A stretch of 64,000 nucleotides of DNA from Demequina iriomotensis (GTDB lineage Bacteria > Actinomycetota > Actinomycetes > Actinomycetales > Demequinaceae): assembly GCF_000971395.1 (NCBI RefSeq), contig NZ_BBME01000021.1, positions 1 through 64,000 of the forward strand. Direction: 5' to 3'. Position numbers and translations under genes: made by a program. The notes under the pieces were generated by a model. That model saw nothing but the letters and a program-made list of their open reading frames with translations, was not told the origin of the DNA and searched no databases. This document shows, one piece after another, positions 1 to 10,268 of the stretch (position 1 is the stretch's first letter; the number at the start of each line of letters is the position of its first letter).

Positions 1-90
1 GGCAACGGATCTCGAGCCGACACCCCGGGCTGGACACGTTCACACGGCTGAATCGGCGGCGTGTCGCCGCCGATTCCGTTGCCAGTGTCA
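1..90. repeat. Copy A of a ~90-bp imperfect hairpin repeat
   Basis: Outer arms GGCAACGG (1-8) and CCGTTGCC (76-83) enclose an inner perfect 11-bp stem at 51-61/65-75 with a TGT loop. The sequence aligns over its whole length with 44918-45005 (copy B): both share CAACGGA near the left end, CCGACAC further in, CGGCGTGTCGCCGC near the right end and CCGTTGC at the right arm. It could be a terminator for a gene left of the window or a REP/MITE-like repeat. The left boundary is cut by the window edge. Confidence 0.6.
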
Positions 91-128
91 GCGGCGGAGG
101 CGCCAGCGTCAGCGAGGAGACGCGGGCC

Positions 129-404
129 TCAGCCGCTCTTGCGCCGGAACTCCTGGTGGCCGTGGGCCGCGCCGTTGCCGTGCAGGTGCGTGCCCGGCCC
201 CGACGAGGAGCCGTGCACCCCGCCGCCGTGCCCGTCGTTGCCCACCGCGGCCGCCATCACGGCCTGCGCGTCGCCGCCCTTGACCGCCGCGAGGAAGTCC
301 TCCGCGGGCGCCTCGCGCAGCATCTTCGCGAGCTTGCCGTGGTGGAAGATGTGCACCTCGCCGTTGGTACGGGTGCGGTAGTCGAAACCTTCTGCTCCAC
401 TCAT
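129..404 (-). CDS. Small hypothetical protein, 91 aa
   Basis: I do not recognise the family. The chosen start ([10 protein letters not shown]) gives a compact protein whose first 50 residues look folded, including a [19 protein letters not shown] stretch. The last 40 residues are rich in Gly, His and Ala. An in-frame upstream ATG at 491 would add a poorly structured leader of 29 residues and run close to the acs promoter, so 404 is preferred. The gene diverges from acs. The His-rich tail could bind metal, but that is speculation. A predicted cytoplasmic protein with no signal peptide or membrane segment. Confidence 0.55.
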   Translation of the reverse strand: MSGAEGFDYRTRTNGEVHIFHHGKLAKMLREAPAEDFLAAVKGGDAQAVMAAAVGNDGHGGGVHGSSSGPGTHLHGNGAAHGHQEFRRKSG

Positions 405-519
405 CCACCCAGGCTCGCACGCGGCCGCCACGAGCGCGCGCGATAGCCCCGCATCGTCCCCCATCCGGGCATCTACCAGGCCGCCTAACAAAGCCTTCCC
501 AGCGTCGGGACCTTGGTCC

Positions 520-532
520 TAGGGTGGCGCGC
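520..532 (+). promoter_or_regulatory. -10 box for a leaderless acs transcript
   Basis: TAGGGT at 520-525 is followed by 7 nt and then the ATG at 533, the spacing expected if transcription starts at the start codon. There is no good Shine-Dalgarno sequence. Confidence 0.6.
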
Positions 533-2521
<1,989 letters not shown>

Positions 2522-2534
2522 GGCCACCGGGTCC

Positions 2535-2586
2535 GGGACGCTCGGTCCTCCCGACGCGTCGGAACGCGCGGAGGACCGAGCGTCCC
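2535..2586. terminator. Bidirectional terminator between acs and dppDF
   Basis: A perfect 17-bp stem (2535-2551 with 2570-2586) and an 18-nt loop that contains the smaller palindrome CGACGCGTCG. It lies between two convergent genes and would stop both transcripts. Confidence 0.8.
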
Positions 2587-2592
2587 GACCTG

Positions 2593-4254
2593 CTAGGCGC
2601 TGAGGCGGCCCCACTCCTCGCGACGCCTCGCCTGCTCGACCGGGTCCGGCACGGGCAGGGACGCCAGCAGGCGCTGCGTGTAGGGGTCCTGGGGGGCGCC
2701 GAGCACCTCGGCGCCCGTGCCCTCCTCGACCAGCCGGCCACGGTGCAGCACGCCGATGCGGTCGGCGAGCATGTCCACCACCGCGAGGTCGTGGCTGATG
2801 AACAGCGTCGCGAAGCCGAAGCGCTCCTGAAGCTCCACGAACAGCTCGAGCACGCGCGCCTGGACGGACACGTCGAGCGCGCTCGTGGGCTCGTCGGCGA
2901 TGAGCAGCTTGGGGTCGAGCGCGAGCGCGCGCGCGAGCGAGGCGCGCTGGCGCTGACCGCCCGACAGCTCGTGCGGGTACCGGTCGCCGAAGCCGGCGGG
3001 CAGCTGCACGGCCTCCAACAGCGAGTCGACCTTCTCCCTCGCGTCGCCCGCGTGCCGGGCCTGCCCATGCACGATGAGCGGCTCGGCCACGTTGTCCGCG
3101 ATGGTGAGCAGCGGGTTGAAGCTGGTCGCCGGGTCCTGGAAGACGAAGCCGATGTCGCGTCGCTTCGGGCGGAAATCGCGCTCCTTCACCCCGCGCATCT
3201 CGGTGCCGAGCACCTGGAGCGAACCGCCCGCCACGGGCGTGAGGCCCGCGATCGCGCGGCCGATGGTCGACTTGCCGGACCCCGACTCGCCCACCAGCCC
3301 GAGCACCTCGCCCGGCGCGATCGTGAAGCTCACCTCGTGCACCGCGCGGAACGTCGAGCGGCGGCCGAAGCGGCCCGGGTACTCGATGATGAGGTCCTCG
3401 GCGACCACGAGCGGCGCCGCGGTCGGCGCCGCGACGGGACGGTGACGGTCGGCCGCCTCGAGGCGCGGCACGGCGGCCAGCAGGCTGCGCGTGTACTCGT
3501 GCTGCGGCGAGGCGAAGATGTCGGCCACCGGAGCGGTCTCGACCAGCTCGCCCTGCAGCATCACCGCGACGCGGTCGGCGAGGTCCGCCACCACGCCCAT
3601 GTTGTGGGTGATGAGCACGATCGCAGTGCCCTCCTCGTCGCGCAGGCGACGCAGGAGCTCGAGGATCTCCGCCTGCACCGTCACGTCGAGCGCCGTGGTG
3701 GGCTCGTCGGCGATGATGACGGTCGGCTCGAGCGCGAGGGCCATCGCGATGACGATGCGCTGCTTCTGGCCGCCCGAGAACTGGTGCGGGTAGTCGTTGA
3801 CGCGGCGCTCGGGGTCGGGGATGCCGACGCGGCGCAGCATGTCGACCGCCTTCGCCTTGGCCTCCGCCTTGGAGATGCGGCCGTGGGCCCGCAGGCCCTC
3901 CGCGAGCTGCCACCCGACGCTGAACACGGGGTTCAGCGCCATCGACGGCTCCTGGAAGATCATCGCCGCCTTCTCACCGCGCAGCCGCCGCAGCGAGGCC
4001 GCGTCGAGCCCGACCACATCGGTGCCGGAGACCACCACGGCGCCGCTGGTGACGGCCGTCGACGCGAGCAGGCCCAGGATGGTGCGTGCCGTCACGGTCT
4101 TGCCGCTGCCGGACTCGCCGACGATCGCGAGCACCTCGCCGGGGCGCACGTCGAGGCTCACGCCACGGACCGCGTGGACGTCGCCGCCGTCGGTCGCGAA
4201 GGTGACGTTGAGGTCGCGGATCTCGACCGCGTTCTCGTTCGGGGTCGTCGTCAC
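2593..4254 (-). CDS. Dipeptide/oligopeptide ABC importer, fused ATPase (DppD-DppF type)
   Basis: Powers the importer encoded just upstream. The 553-aa protein carries two ABC ATPase domains in tandem, about residues 8-255 and 280-530. Each has Walker A (GESGSGKT, then GESGSGKS), a signature motif (FSGGQKQR, then LSGGQRQR) and Walker B (IIADEPTTALD, then LIADEPTSALD). Separate DppD and DppF subunits are commoner in enteric bacteria; the fused form is frequent in actinobacteria. The GTG start at 4254 overlaps the permease stop codon in a GTGA arrangement, implying translational coupling. It is the last gene of the operon and ends before a strong bidirectional terminator. Confidence 0.92.
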   Translation of the reverse strand: MTTTPNENAVEIRDLNVTFATDGGDVHAVRGVSLDVRPGEVLAIVGESGSGKTVTARTILGLLASTAVTSGAVVVSGTDVVGLDAASLRRLRGEKAAMIFQEPSMALNPVFSVGWQLAEGLRAHGRISKAEAKAKAVDMLRRVGIPDPERRVNDYPHQFSGGQKQRIVIAMALALEPTVIIADEPTTALDVTVQAEILELLRRLRDEEGTAIVLITHNMGVVADLADRVAVMLQGELVETAPVADIFASPQHEYTRSLLAAVPRLEAADRHRPVAAPTAAPLVVAEDLIIEYPGRFGRRSTFRAVHEVSFTIAPGEVLGLVGESGSGKSTIGRAIAGLTPVAGGSLQVLGTEMRGVKERDFRPKRRDIGFVFQDPATSFNPLLTIADNVAEPLIVHGQARHAGDAREKVDSLLEAVQLPAGFGDRYPHELSGGQRQRASLARALALDPKLLIADEPTSALDVSVQARVLELFVELQERFGFATLFISHDLAVVDMLADRIGVLHRGRLVEEGTGAEVLGAPQDPYTQRLLASLPVPDPVEQARRREEWGRLSA

Positions 4255-5240
4255 TGGACCTCTCCCATCTCTTCGCGGGCCACCGGCTCGGACTGCGCCA
4301 CCGCATCGGCCGGCGTACCCTTGCCGCGGCGGCGCGCGCGCAGGCGCGGGTCGGCGAGGTCGTTCATGCTCTCCCCGATCAGCGTGATGCCGAGCACGGC
4401 GAGGATGATCGCGACGCCCGGCGGCACCGCCGTCCACCAGATCCCGGCGGCGACGTCGCTGATCGACTTGTTGAGGTCGAAGCCCCACTCGGCGGCCGAC
4501 GTCGGCTCGATGCCGAGGCCGAGGAAGCCGAGCGCGGCGAGAGTCAGCACGGCCTCGGCCGCATTGAGCGTCACGATGACCGGCAGCGTGCGGGTCGAGT
4601 TGCGCAGGACGTGGCGGAACATGATGCGCCACGTGGAGGCGCCGATGACCTGGGCCGACTCGATGAAGGCCTCGGACTTGACCCTCACCACCTCGGCGCG
4701 GACCACGCGGAAGTACTGCGGGATGAAGACCACCGTGATCGAGATCGCGGCCGCGAAGACGCCCGACCACATGCCCGACTGACCGCCGGAGATGGCGATC
4801 GCGGCGACGATGGCGAGCAGGAGCGTCGGGAACGCGTAGATAGCGTCGGCGACCACGACGAGCACCCGGTCCACCCAGCCGCCGAGGTACCCGGACACCA
4901 GGCCGAGCAGGATGCCGACGAACACGGACAGCAGGACGGCGACGATGATGACGAGCAGCGCGGTCCGCGCGCCCCAGATCACGCGCGAGAGCACGTCGTA
5001 GCCGCCGACGGTGGTGCCGAGCCAATGCTCGGCCGACGGAGGCTGCTGCGCGCCGAAGTTGCCCGCATCGTCCGCGAGCTGGGAGTAGCCGTACGGCGCG
5101 AGCACCGGCGCGAGGAGCGCGAGGACCACGAAGGCGCCGGTGAGCACGAGGCCCGCGACGAGCATGCCGCGCTGGAGGCCGACGGCCTGGCGCAGCTGAT
5201 GGACGACCGGCAGCCGGTCGAGGAGCCGAGGCTTGGTCAT
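4251..5240 (-). CDS. Dipeptide/oligopeptide ABC importer permease (DppC type)
   Basis: One of the two membrane subunits that form the peptide channel. The 329-aa protein has an N-terminal cytoplasmic stretch and first membrane helix (GMLVAGLVLTGAFVVLALLA), then a BPD_transp_1 domain of about five helices. The EAA loop that contacts the ATPase is visible near AEVVRVKSEAFIESAQVIGA. The C-terminus is charged and cytoplasmic. It starts 1 nt beyond the dppB stop and overlaps the ATPase start, so it is co-translated with both. Exact substrate (dipeptide, oligopeptide, nickel) cannot be read from the sequence. Confidence 0.92.
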   Translation of the reverse strand: MTKPRLLDRLPVVHQLRQAVGLQRGMLVAGLVLTGAFVVLALLAPVLAPYGYSQLADDAGNFGAQQPPSAEHWLGTTVGGYDVLSRVIWGARTALLVIIVAVLLSVFVGILLGLVSGYLGGWVDRVLVVVADAIYAFPTLLLAIVAAIAISGGQSGMWSGVFAAAISITVVFIPQYFRVVRAEVVRVKSEAFIESAQVIGASTWRIMFRHVLRNSTRTLPVIVTLNAAEAVLTLAALGFLGLGIEPTSAAEWGFDLNKSISDVAAGIWWTAVPPGVAIILAVLGITLIGESMNDLADPRLRARRRGKGTPADAVAQSEPVAREEMGEVQ

Positions 5241-5241
5241 C

Positions 5242-6336
5242 TCAGTACCTCACCCGCGGGTCGATCAGGGCCGCGATGATATCGACGATGAAGTTGGCGA
5301 CCGCGACGATGATGGCGATGAGGGCGACGATGCCCTGGACGGCGACGAAGTCCCGCGCCTGCAGGTACTTCGCGAGCTGGAAGCCCAGCCCCTGCCACTC
5401 GAACGTGGTCTCCGTCAGCACCGCGCCGCCCAGCATGAGGGCGATCTGCAGGCCGACCACGGTGATGATCGGGATGAGCGCCGGCCGGTAGGCGTGGGTG
5501 CGGATCAGGCGCGACTCGCTCACGCCTCGCGAGCGGGCCGCGTCGATGTACGGCATGTTGTGCGTGCCGATGACGTTGGTGCGCACCAGCCGGAGGAAGA
5601 TGCCGGCCGTCAGCAGACCCAGGGTCATCGCGGGGAGCACCGCGTGCGACAGGACGTCCCACACGTAGTCGCTGTTACCGCTGCGGATCGCGTCGATGAG
5701 GTAGATGCCGGTGCCGCCGTCACGCCCGAGCGCGAGCTCCGTGCGCACGCCCGCGCGGCCCGAGACCGGGAACCAGCCGAGCCACACCGAGAACACCAGC
5801 TTGGCGACGAGCCCGGCGAAGAACACGGGCGTCGCGTAGAAGAAGATCGCGCCCACACGGAGCGCGGCGTCGGGCCAGCGGTCGCGGTTCGCGGCGGCGA
5901 CGAGGCCGAAGGGGATGCCGATGAGGAACGCGACGACGAGCGCGTAGGTCACGAGCTCCAGCGTGGCGGCGCCGTACTCGGCCAGCACCGTCATGACCGG
6001 CTGGTTGTCGGTGATGGTGCTGCCGAAGTCGAACCTGAGGATCTGCCCGAGGTACTCGAGGTACTGCACGAGCAGCGGACGGTCGTAGCCGGCCTCGTGG
6101 ATGCGCTCCGCGAGCTGATCGGCCGGGAGCCTGCCTCCGAGCGCGGCGGTGATGGGGTCACCGGTGAGGCGGATGAGGAAGAAGACGAGCGTCACGAGGA
6201 TCAGCACCGTCGGGATCATGAGCAGCAGCCGCACCAGGACGTAGCGTCCGAATCCTCCGCCGCGGGCGGCCTGGGGTGCGAGTGCGGGGGGCGGCTCCGA
6301 GACGGCGGCCGCGGCGACGTCAGGCGTCGTCGACAT
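5242..6336 (-). CDS. Dipeptide/oligopeptide ABC importer permease (DppB type)
   Basis: The second membrane subunit of the peptide importer, 364 aa from the chosen ATG. This start has a GAGGT ribosome site 5-7 nt upstream and gives the usual N-terminal helix (VLVRLLLMIPTVLILVTLVFFL) after about 30 cytoplasmic residues. The long periplasm-side loop between helices 1 and 2 and the EAA-like RSRGVSESRLIRTHAYR motif near the C-terminus are typical of DppB. A 16-bp stem-loop separates it from the binding-protein gene upstream, so it probably receives less transcript than dppA. Confidence 0.92.
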   Translation of the reverse strand: MSTTPDVAAAAVSEPPPALAPQAARGGGFGRYVLVRLLLMIPTVLILVTLVFFLIRLTGDPITAALGGRLPADQLAERIHEAGYDRPLLVQYLEYLGQILRFDFGSTITDNQPVMTVLAEYGAATLELVTYALVVAFLIGIPFGLVAAANRDRWPDAALRVGAIFFYATPVFFAGLVAKLVFSVWLGWFPVSGRAGVRTELALGRDGGTGIYLIDAIRSGNSDYVWDVLSHAVLPAMTLGLLTAGIFLRLVRTNVIGTHNMPYIDAARSRGVSESRLIRTHAYRPALIPIITVVGLQIALMLGGAVLTETTFEWQGLGFQLAKYLQARDFVAVQGIVALIAIIVAVANFIVDIIAALIDPRVRY

Positions 6337-6384
6337 GGGTACCTCACTTTTCCGGGAGCGGGCTCCCGGGATGGAACGGACAGG

Positions 6385-6420
6385 CCGATGGGGCAGCCGG
6401 GGATCCGGCTGCCCCATCGG
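6385..6420 (-). terminator. Intercistronic stem-loop between dppA and dppB
   Basis: A perfect 16-bp stem (6385-6400 with 6405-6420) and a GGAT loop begin 9 nt after the dppA stop. A second hairpin (6352-6359/6363-6369) follows. There is no U-tract. Most likely a partial terminator or mRNA stabiliser that raises binding protein over permease. Confidence 0.7.
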
Positions 6421-6429
6421 CGTGGCGTC

Positions 6430-8076
6430 CTACTTCGTCACAGGGGCGAAGCGGAACTTGAACGAGGCGTCGAGCGTGACGCCCTCGATGCCGGTGCCGG
6501 CGACCGCGACCTGCGCGCCCTGCAGCAGCGGCAGGGTCGAGAGGTCACCCGCGACGGTGTCCTGGATCTGCTCGATGAGCGCGGTGCGCTCGGCCGGGTC
6601 CGTCGTGACGGCCTGGTTGAGGATCATCTCGTCGACGTCCGGGTTCGAGTAGTGGTTGCCCAGGAAGTTCTCCGTGAGGAAGAACGGCGTGAGGTAGTTG
6701 TCCGCGTCCGAGTAGTCCGGGAACCAGCCGAGCTGGTAAGCCGGGTACACGTCGGCGGTGCGGTCCTCGGAGTACTGGACCCACTCGGTCGACTTGAGGT
6801 CGACCTCGAACAGGCCGGTCGCCTCGAGCTGCGACTTGACCAGCGCGTACTCGTCGCCGGACGACGGGCCGTAGTGGTCGGGGTTGTACTGCAGGCTCAG
6901 CTTGACGGGGGTCTCGACGCCGGCGTCGGCGAGCGTCTGGGCCGCCTTGTCCGCGTCGGGCGCGCCCGCGCCGTCGCCGTACAGGTCCTTGAGCGACTCG
7001 GTGGCACCCGCGAAGCCCTCGGGGACGTAGGAGTACAGCGGGGTGTAGGTGCCCTTGTAGACCTGCTCCGAGATCGCGTCGCGGTCGACCAGGTCGGCGA
7101 CGGCCTGACGGACCGCGAGCGCCTTGGCCTCGTCGGCCTCCGGGGTCGCCGCGCCGTAGGGCTGCGTGTCGAAGTTGAACACGATGTAGCGGATCTCGCC
7201 GCCGGGGCCGTTGATGACCTGGACCGCGTCGTTGCCCGACAGGTCCTCGACGTCGGTCGCCGACAGCGAGCGGTACGCCACGTCGACGTCACCCTCCTGG
7301 ACGGCGAGCTTGAGGTTCGACGACTCGGCGAAGTAGCTGAGGATCACACCGCCGTTGGCCGGCGCCGCGAGCAGCCCCTGGTACGCCTCGTTCGGCGTGA
7401 ACTCGACGGTCTTGTTGAAGTCGTACGCGGTGATCGTGTACGGACCGCCGAAGGCGTTGGCCGCGACGATGTCGGCGTCAGGGGTGATCGCGTCGGCGGC
7501 GAACACCTCCTCGTCGACGATCGCGCCGGGGAAGCTCGTGAGGATGAACGGGAAGACCTGGTCGTCCGCCGTCTTGAGGTGGAAGACCACGGTGGTCTCG
7601 TCCGGCGTCTCGACGCTGTCGAGGTTGTACAGCAGGCTGGACGCACCGTTGGGGTCCGCGATCGCGAGGTTGCGGTCGAAGGAGAACTTGACGTCCGAGG
7701 AGGTGAGCGCGTTGCCGTTCGCCCACGTCAGGCCCTCGGGAAGCGTGACCGTGTACTCGGTCGGCGAGGTGAACTCGGCGGTCTCCGCGAGGTCGGGCAC
7801 CACGTCGGTGCTGTTGTAGTCCGTGTTGACCAGGTACGGGAAGACCTGGGTCTGGACCGCGAGCGAGCCGTTGTCGTACGAGCCGGCCGGGTCGAGCGTG
7901 GTGACCTTGTCGGTGGTGCCGACGATGATCGGCTCGCCGCTGCCGGTGTCGCCGGTGCCGGCCGAGCCGCTCGCGTCGGCGTCGGAGTCGCCGCCGGAGC
8001 AGGCGGCGAGCGTCAGCGCCGAGGCCGCGAAGCCGGCGACGACCGCCGCGCGACGCAGGTGGGACTGGTTCCGCAT
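6430..8076 (-). CDS. Peptide ABC transporter substrate-binding lipoprotein (DppA/OppA family)
   Basis: Extracytoplasmic receptor for the importer, anchored to the outer face of the membrane as a lipoprotein. The 548-aa product has a type II signal peptide (positively charged MRNQSHLRR, hydrophobic core, lipobox LAAC), a Gly/Ser/Asp-rich linker, and an SBP_bac_5 domain over the remaining 500 residues. The ATG at 8076 has a strong AAGGAGGG ribosome site; the in-frame ATGs further upstream do not. It heads the operon dppA-B-C-DF. It diverges from the cupredoxin gene across a 214-bp gap. Substrate specificity is not evident. Confidence 0.92.
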   Translation of the reverse strand: MRNQSHLRRAAVVAGFAASALTLAACSGGDSDADASGSAGTGDTGSGEPIIVGTTDKVTTLDPAGSYDNGSLAVQTQVFPYLVNTDYNSTDVVPDLAETAEFTSPTEYTVTLPEGLTWANGNALTSSDVKFSFDRNLAIADPNGASSLLYNLDSVETPDETTVVFHLKTADDQVFPFILTSFPGAIVDEEVFAADAITPDADIVAANAFGGPYTITAYDFNKTVEFTPNEAYQGLLAAPANGGVILSYFAESSNLKLAVQEGDVDVAYRSLSATDVEDLSGNDAVQVINGPGGEIRYIVFNFDTQPYGAATPEADEAKALAVRQAVADLVDRDAISEQVYKGTYTPLYSYVPEGFAGATESLKDLYGDGAGAPDADKAAQTLADAGVETPVKLSLQYNPDHYGPSSGDEYALVKSQLEATGLFEVDLKSTEWVQYSEDRTADVYPAYQLGWFPDYSDADNYLTPFFLTENFLGNHYSNPDVDEMILNQAVTTDPAERTALIEQIQDTVAGDLSTLPLLQGAQVAVAGTGIEGVTLDASFKFRFAPVTK

Positions 8077-8290
8077 GGGTGTTGCCCTCCTTGAGTGAGA
8101 GAAGACCGGCGGCTGTGCGCGCATCGGTCGTGGCAAAGGATCCTGGCACGGGCGATGCGGCCGGAAGACACCGGTGCTAGATGTTTTACATTCCTGAAAC
8201 TTTGCAGGTCGGAAGTCCCGCCTGACGTGACCGAATCGTTACGGTCACGCTCCCGTCGGGAGACGTACCGTGGAGCGTCAGGAGGCCACC
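8077..8290. promoter_or_regulatory. Divergent promoter region, dppA / cupredoxin
   Basis: A gap with a markedly AT-richer core around 8178-8205 (GATGTTTTACATTCCTGAAA), the likely dppA promoter and operator area. For the rightward gene, TACCGT at 8267-8272 is a plausible -10 box, followed by AGGAGG at 8280-8285. Confidence 0.5.
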
Positions 8291-8680
8291 GTGCGCGATC
8301 TCACCGGCCGCGCGACGCTCGCCGTCGCGGCCCTCGCCCTCGCGATGCTGCTCGGCGCGTGCGGCGGCGGCGAGGAGGCCCCGGACGTGGGCGAGCAGCC
8401 GAGCGCGGATGCGGTGCTGAACGTCTCTGCGACCGAGTACGCCTATGCGCTCGACTCGACCACCGTGCCCGCGGGGACCATCGAGCTGGTCCTCAGCAAC
8501 GACGGCACCATGGCCCACGACCTCGTGCTCGAGGGCGACCCCGGCGGCGCGACGGCCGTCATCGAGGCGGGGGAGTCCGATTCGTTCGAGGTGACCCTGG
8601 AACCGGGGACGTACACGCTGTACTGCTCGGTCGGCAACCATCGGGCGCAGGGCATGGAGGTCGAGTTCACCGTCTCGTAG
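8291..8680 (+). CDS. Cupredoxin-like copper-binding lipoprotein
   Basis: Probable extracytoplasmic type 1 copper protein, which would carry single electrons or bind copper. The 129-aa product has a lipoprotein signal peptide (lipobox LLGAC), a short acidic linker and a cupredoxin beta-sandwich. The predicted copper ligands are all present: His in MAHDL, and Cys, His and Met in CSVGNHRAQGM (C-x4-H-x4-M). GTG at 8291 is chosen because AGGAGG lies 5 nt upstream; an in-frame GTG at 8270 would place the ribosome site inside the gene. Its redox partner is not encoded nearby. It stands alone as a transcription unit. Confidence 0.82.
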   Translation: MRDLTGRATLAVAALALAMLLGACGGGEEAPDVGEQPSADAVLNVSATEYAYALDSTTVPAGTIELVLSNDGTMAHDLVLEGDPGGATAVIEAGESDSFEVTLEPGTYTLYCSVGNHRAQGMEVEFTVS

Positions 8681-8724
8681 AACGCCGTGCTGTGACCGAT
8701 CCCAGCGCCCGATCGACGCGCGCC

Positions 8725-8753
8725 GAAAAAACGCGGCGAATCTCATTGCCGCG
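8725..8753 (-). terminator. Intrinsic terminator with U-tract downstream of the PAP2 gene
   Basis: On the minus strand the stem CGCGGC/GCCGCG (8748-8753 with 8732-8737) is followed directly by six T (8726-8731). This is one of few canonical U-tract terminators in the window. Confidence 0.75.
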
Positions 8754-8812
8754 CGCACCCCGAGGCCCTACACTGAACCAGGCGACGGGCAGGCATGGCC
8801 GCCCGGATCGCC

Positions 8813-8883
8813 GAAGACGTCCCCGGGAGGGGCGGCCGCGGTGCCCCCCAGCGCAGCCGACCTCCCGGGGCACCTTCGTCTTC
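8813..8883 (-). terminator. Large imperfect hairpin at the 3' end of the PAP2 gene
   Basis: Two nested arms pair: GAAGACG (8813-8819) with CGTCTTC (8877-8883), and CCCCGGGAGG (8821-8830) with CCTCCCGGGG (8861-8870). The right arm overlaps the PAP2 stop codon. Probably part of the transcription stop. Confidence 0.55.
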
Positions 8884-9679
8884 AGGGCCCTTCGGACCCG
8901 ACCTCCGCCTCGTCGTCGGCCCCCGCATCGTCCCCGTTGCCGCGCACCCACGCGAGATCCTCCGCCGTGACGGCGAGCGCCTCCGGCCGTGCCGGAGGGT
9001 CCTGCCGCTCGATCCAGAGGTCGTGCCACCGCTCCGCGCCCACGACGACACCGAGCACCGCGATCGCGACGCACAGCCCGGCGAGCACATCGGTGAGGAA
9101 GTGAGCGCCCAGGTACAGCCTGCTCGCCCCGACCGCCGCGATGATCGCCGCCGACACGACCACCCAGCCCGCGAGCGCCCACGAGGCCTCGGCGTCCTCG
9201 TGCCACAGGAGATAGCCGACGACCAGCACGAGCGTGGCCGCGCCGACGGTGTGACCCGACGGGAACGAGCCCGACGTGTCGGCGCCGGGCGTCACCGCGA
9301 GCAGGTCCGCGGGCCGGTCCCGCCCCACCGCCGCCTTGAGCACCACCGTCAACCCCGTCGACAGCACCATCGCGCCCGTGAGCAGCGCCGGCTCCCACCA
9401 CGACCGCGACACCCGCCACCACACCAGGGCCACGGCGGCGACGATCACCGGCAGCACCGTCGGGCCGAAGACGAACGACACCGCGCCGAAGAAGCCGTCC
9501 CACGCGTCGGTGCGATGCTGCGCGAGCAGCTCGACGAGCGGCTGGTCGATCAGCGCGAGGTCCTCCTGCTCGCCCACCCAGTCGAGTAGGCCGAAGAAGC
9601 CCACCGTCCCTAGCGCCACGAGCAGCACAGCGGGCCAGAGCGCGAGGGCGGCGTCGGAGGCACGCATGCGGCTGGTCAT
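8882..9679 (-). CDS. PAP2-family membrane phosphatase
   Basis: Integral membrane phosphatase of the phosphatidic acid phosphatase type 2 family, likely acting on lipid phosphates such as phosphatidic acid or undecaprenyl pyrophosphate on the outer leaflet. The three family signatures are present in order: KAAVGRDRP, FPSGHTVGA and SRLYLGAHFLTD. These supply the catalytic Arg, His and Asp-His relay. About six membrane helices are visible. The C-terminal 50 residues are hydrophilic and acidic. The ATG at 9679 is selected because a -10 box lies 7 nt upstream; an in-frame upstream start would overlap that promoter. Confidence 0.88.
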   Translation of the reverse strand: MTSRMRASDAALALWPAVLLVALGTVGFFGLLDWVGEQEDLALIDQPLVELLAQHRTDAWDGFFGAVSFVFGPTVLPVIVAAVALVWWRVSRSWWEPALLTGAMVLSTGLTVVLKAAVGRDRPADLLAVTPGADTSGSFPSGHTVGAATLVLVVGYLLWHEDAEASWALAGWVVVSAAIIAAVGASRLYLGAHFLTDVLAGLCVAIAVLGVVVGAERWHDLWIERQDPPARPEALAVTAEDLAWVRGNGDDAGADDEAEVGSEGP

Positions 9680-9692
9680 GCGGCCCACCCTA
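9680..9692 (-). promoter_or_regulatory. -10 box for leaderless PAP2 transcript
   Basis: On the minus strand TAGGGT (complement at 9687-9692) is separated from the ATG at 9679 by 7 nt. Confidence 0.6.
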
Positions 9693-9795
9693 GGGACGCC
9701 CACGGCGCGGACGATGCGGCACGCGCCGCCGCGCGCCGAAGCGCGCGAGGACCGGGGACGATGCGACGGGCGACCGCGCGTCGACGCGAAGGTGG

Positions 9796-9807
9796 CAGGA
9801 TGCCGCC
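9796..9807 (+). promoter_or_regulatory. Possible -10 box for leaderless GNAT transcript
   Basis: CAGGAT at 9796-9801 keeps the conserved A2 and T6 and lies 6 nt before the ATG at 9808. No Shine-Dalgarno sequence is present. Confidence 0.4.
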
Positions 9808-10266
9808 ATGCAGATCGCCCCGGCCGACCCGACCACCCCGGACATCCTCGCGCTGCTCGCGGAGCACCTGGCCGAGATGCACGCGACGTCTCCCGCGGAG
9901 TCCGTCCACGCGCTCGACGTGACGGCCCTGCGGCGTCCTCACGTCACCTTCCTCGCCGCGCGGGACGATGCGGGGGACCTGCTGGGCGTCGGCGCGACGG
10001 TCGCGCTCGGCGACGGTCACGCCGAGATCAAGTCGATGCGCACCACGGCGCAGGCGCGCGGCCGCGGCGTGGCCGCGACGGTGCTCGCCGCGCTCGTCGA
10101 GTCCGCGCGTGACGCCGGATGCTCCCGCGTGAGCCTCGAGACCGGGACCGAGCCCCACTTCGCCCCGGCACGCCGGCTCTACGAGCGCCACGGCTTCCTG
10201 GAGTGCCCGCCGTTCGGCGCGTACACGCTCGACCCGAACTCGGTCTTCTACACCAGGGAGATCTGA
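9808..10266 (+). CDS. GNAT-family N-acetyltransferase
   Basis: Predicted to transfer an acetyl group from acetyl-CoA to an amine; the acceptor is unknown. The 152-aa protein covers a single GNAT fold. Visible elements are the acetyl-CoA loop region IKSMRTTAQARGRGVAATVL (the R/Q-x-x-G-x-G/A pattern reads ARGRGVA), the following helix, and the C-terminal strand with SLETG...ARRLYERHGF that is typical of this family. It is convergent with the ABC-2 exporter gene, with only 2 nt between the stop codons. Confidence 0.88.
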   Translation: MQIAPADPTTPDILALLAEHLAEMHATSPAESVHALDVTALRRPHVTFLAARDDAGDLLGVGATVALGDGHAEIKSMRTTAQARGRGVAATVLAALVESARDAGCSRVSLETGTEPHFAPARRLYERHGFLECPPFGAYTLDPNSVFYTREI

Positions 10267-10268
10267 GC

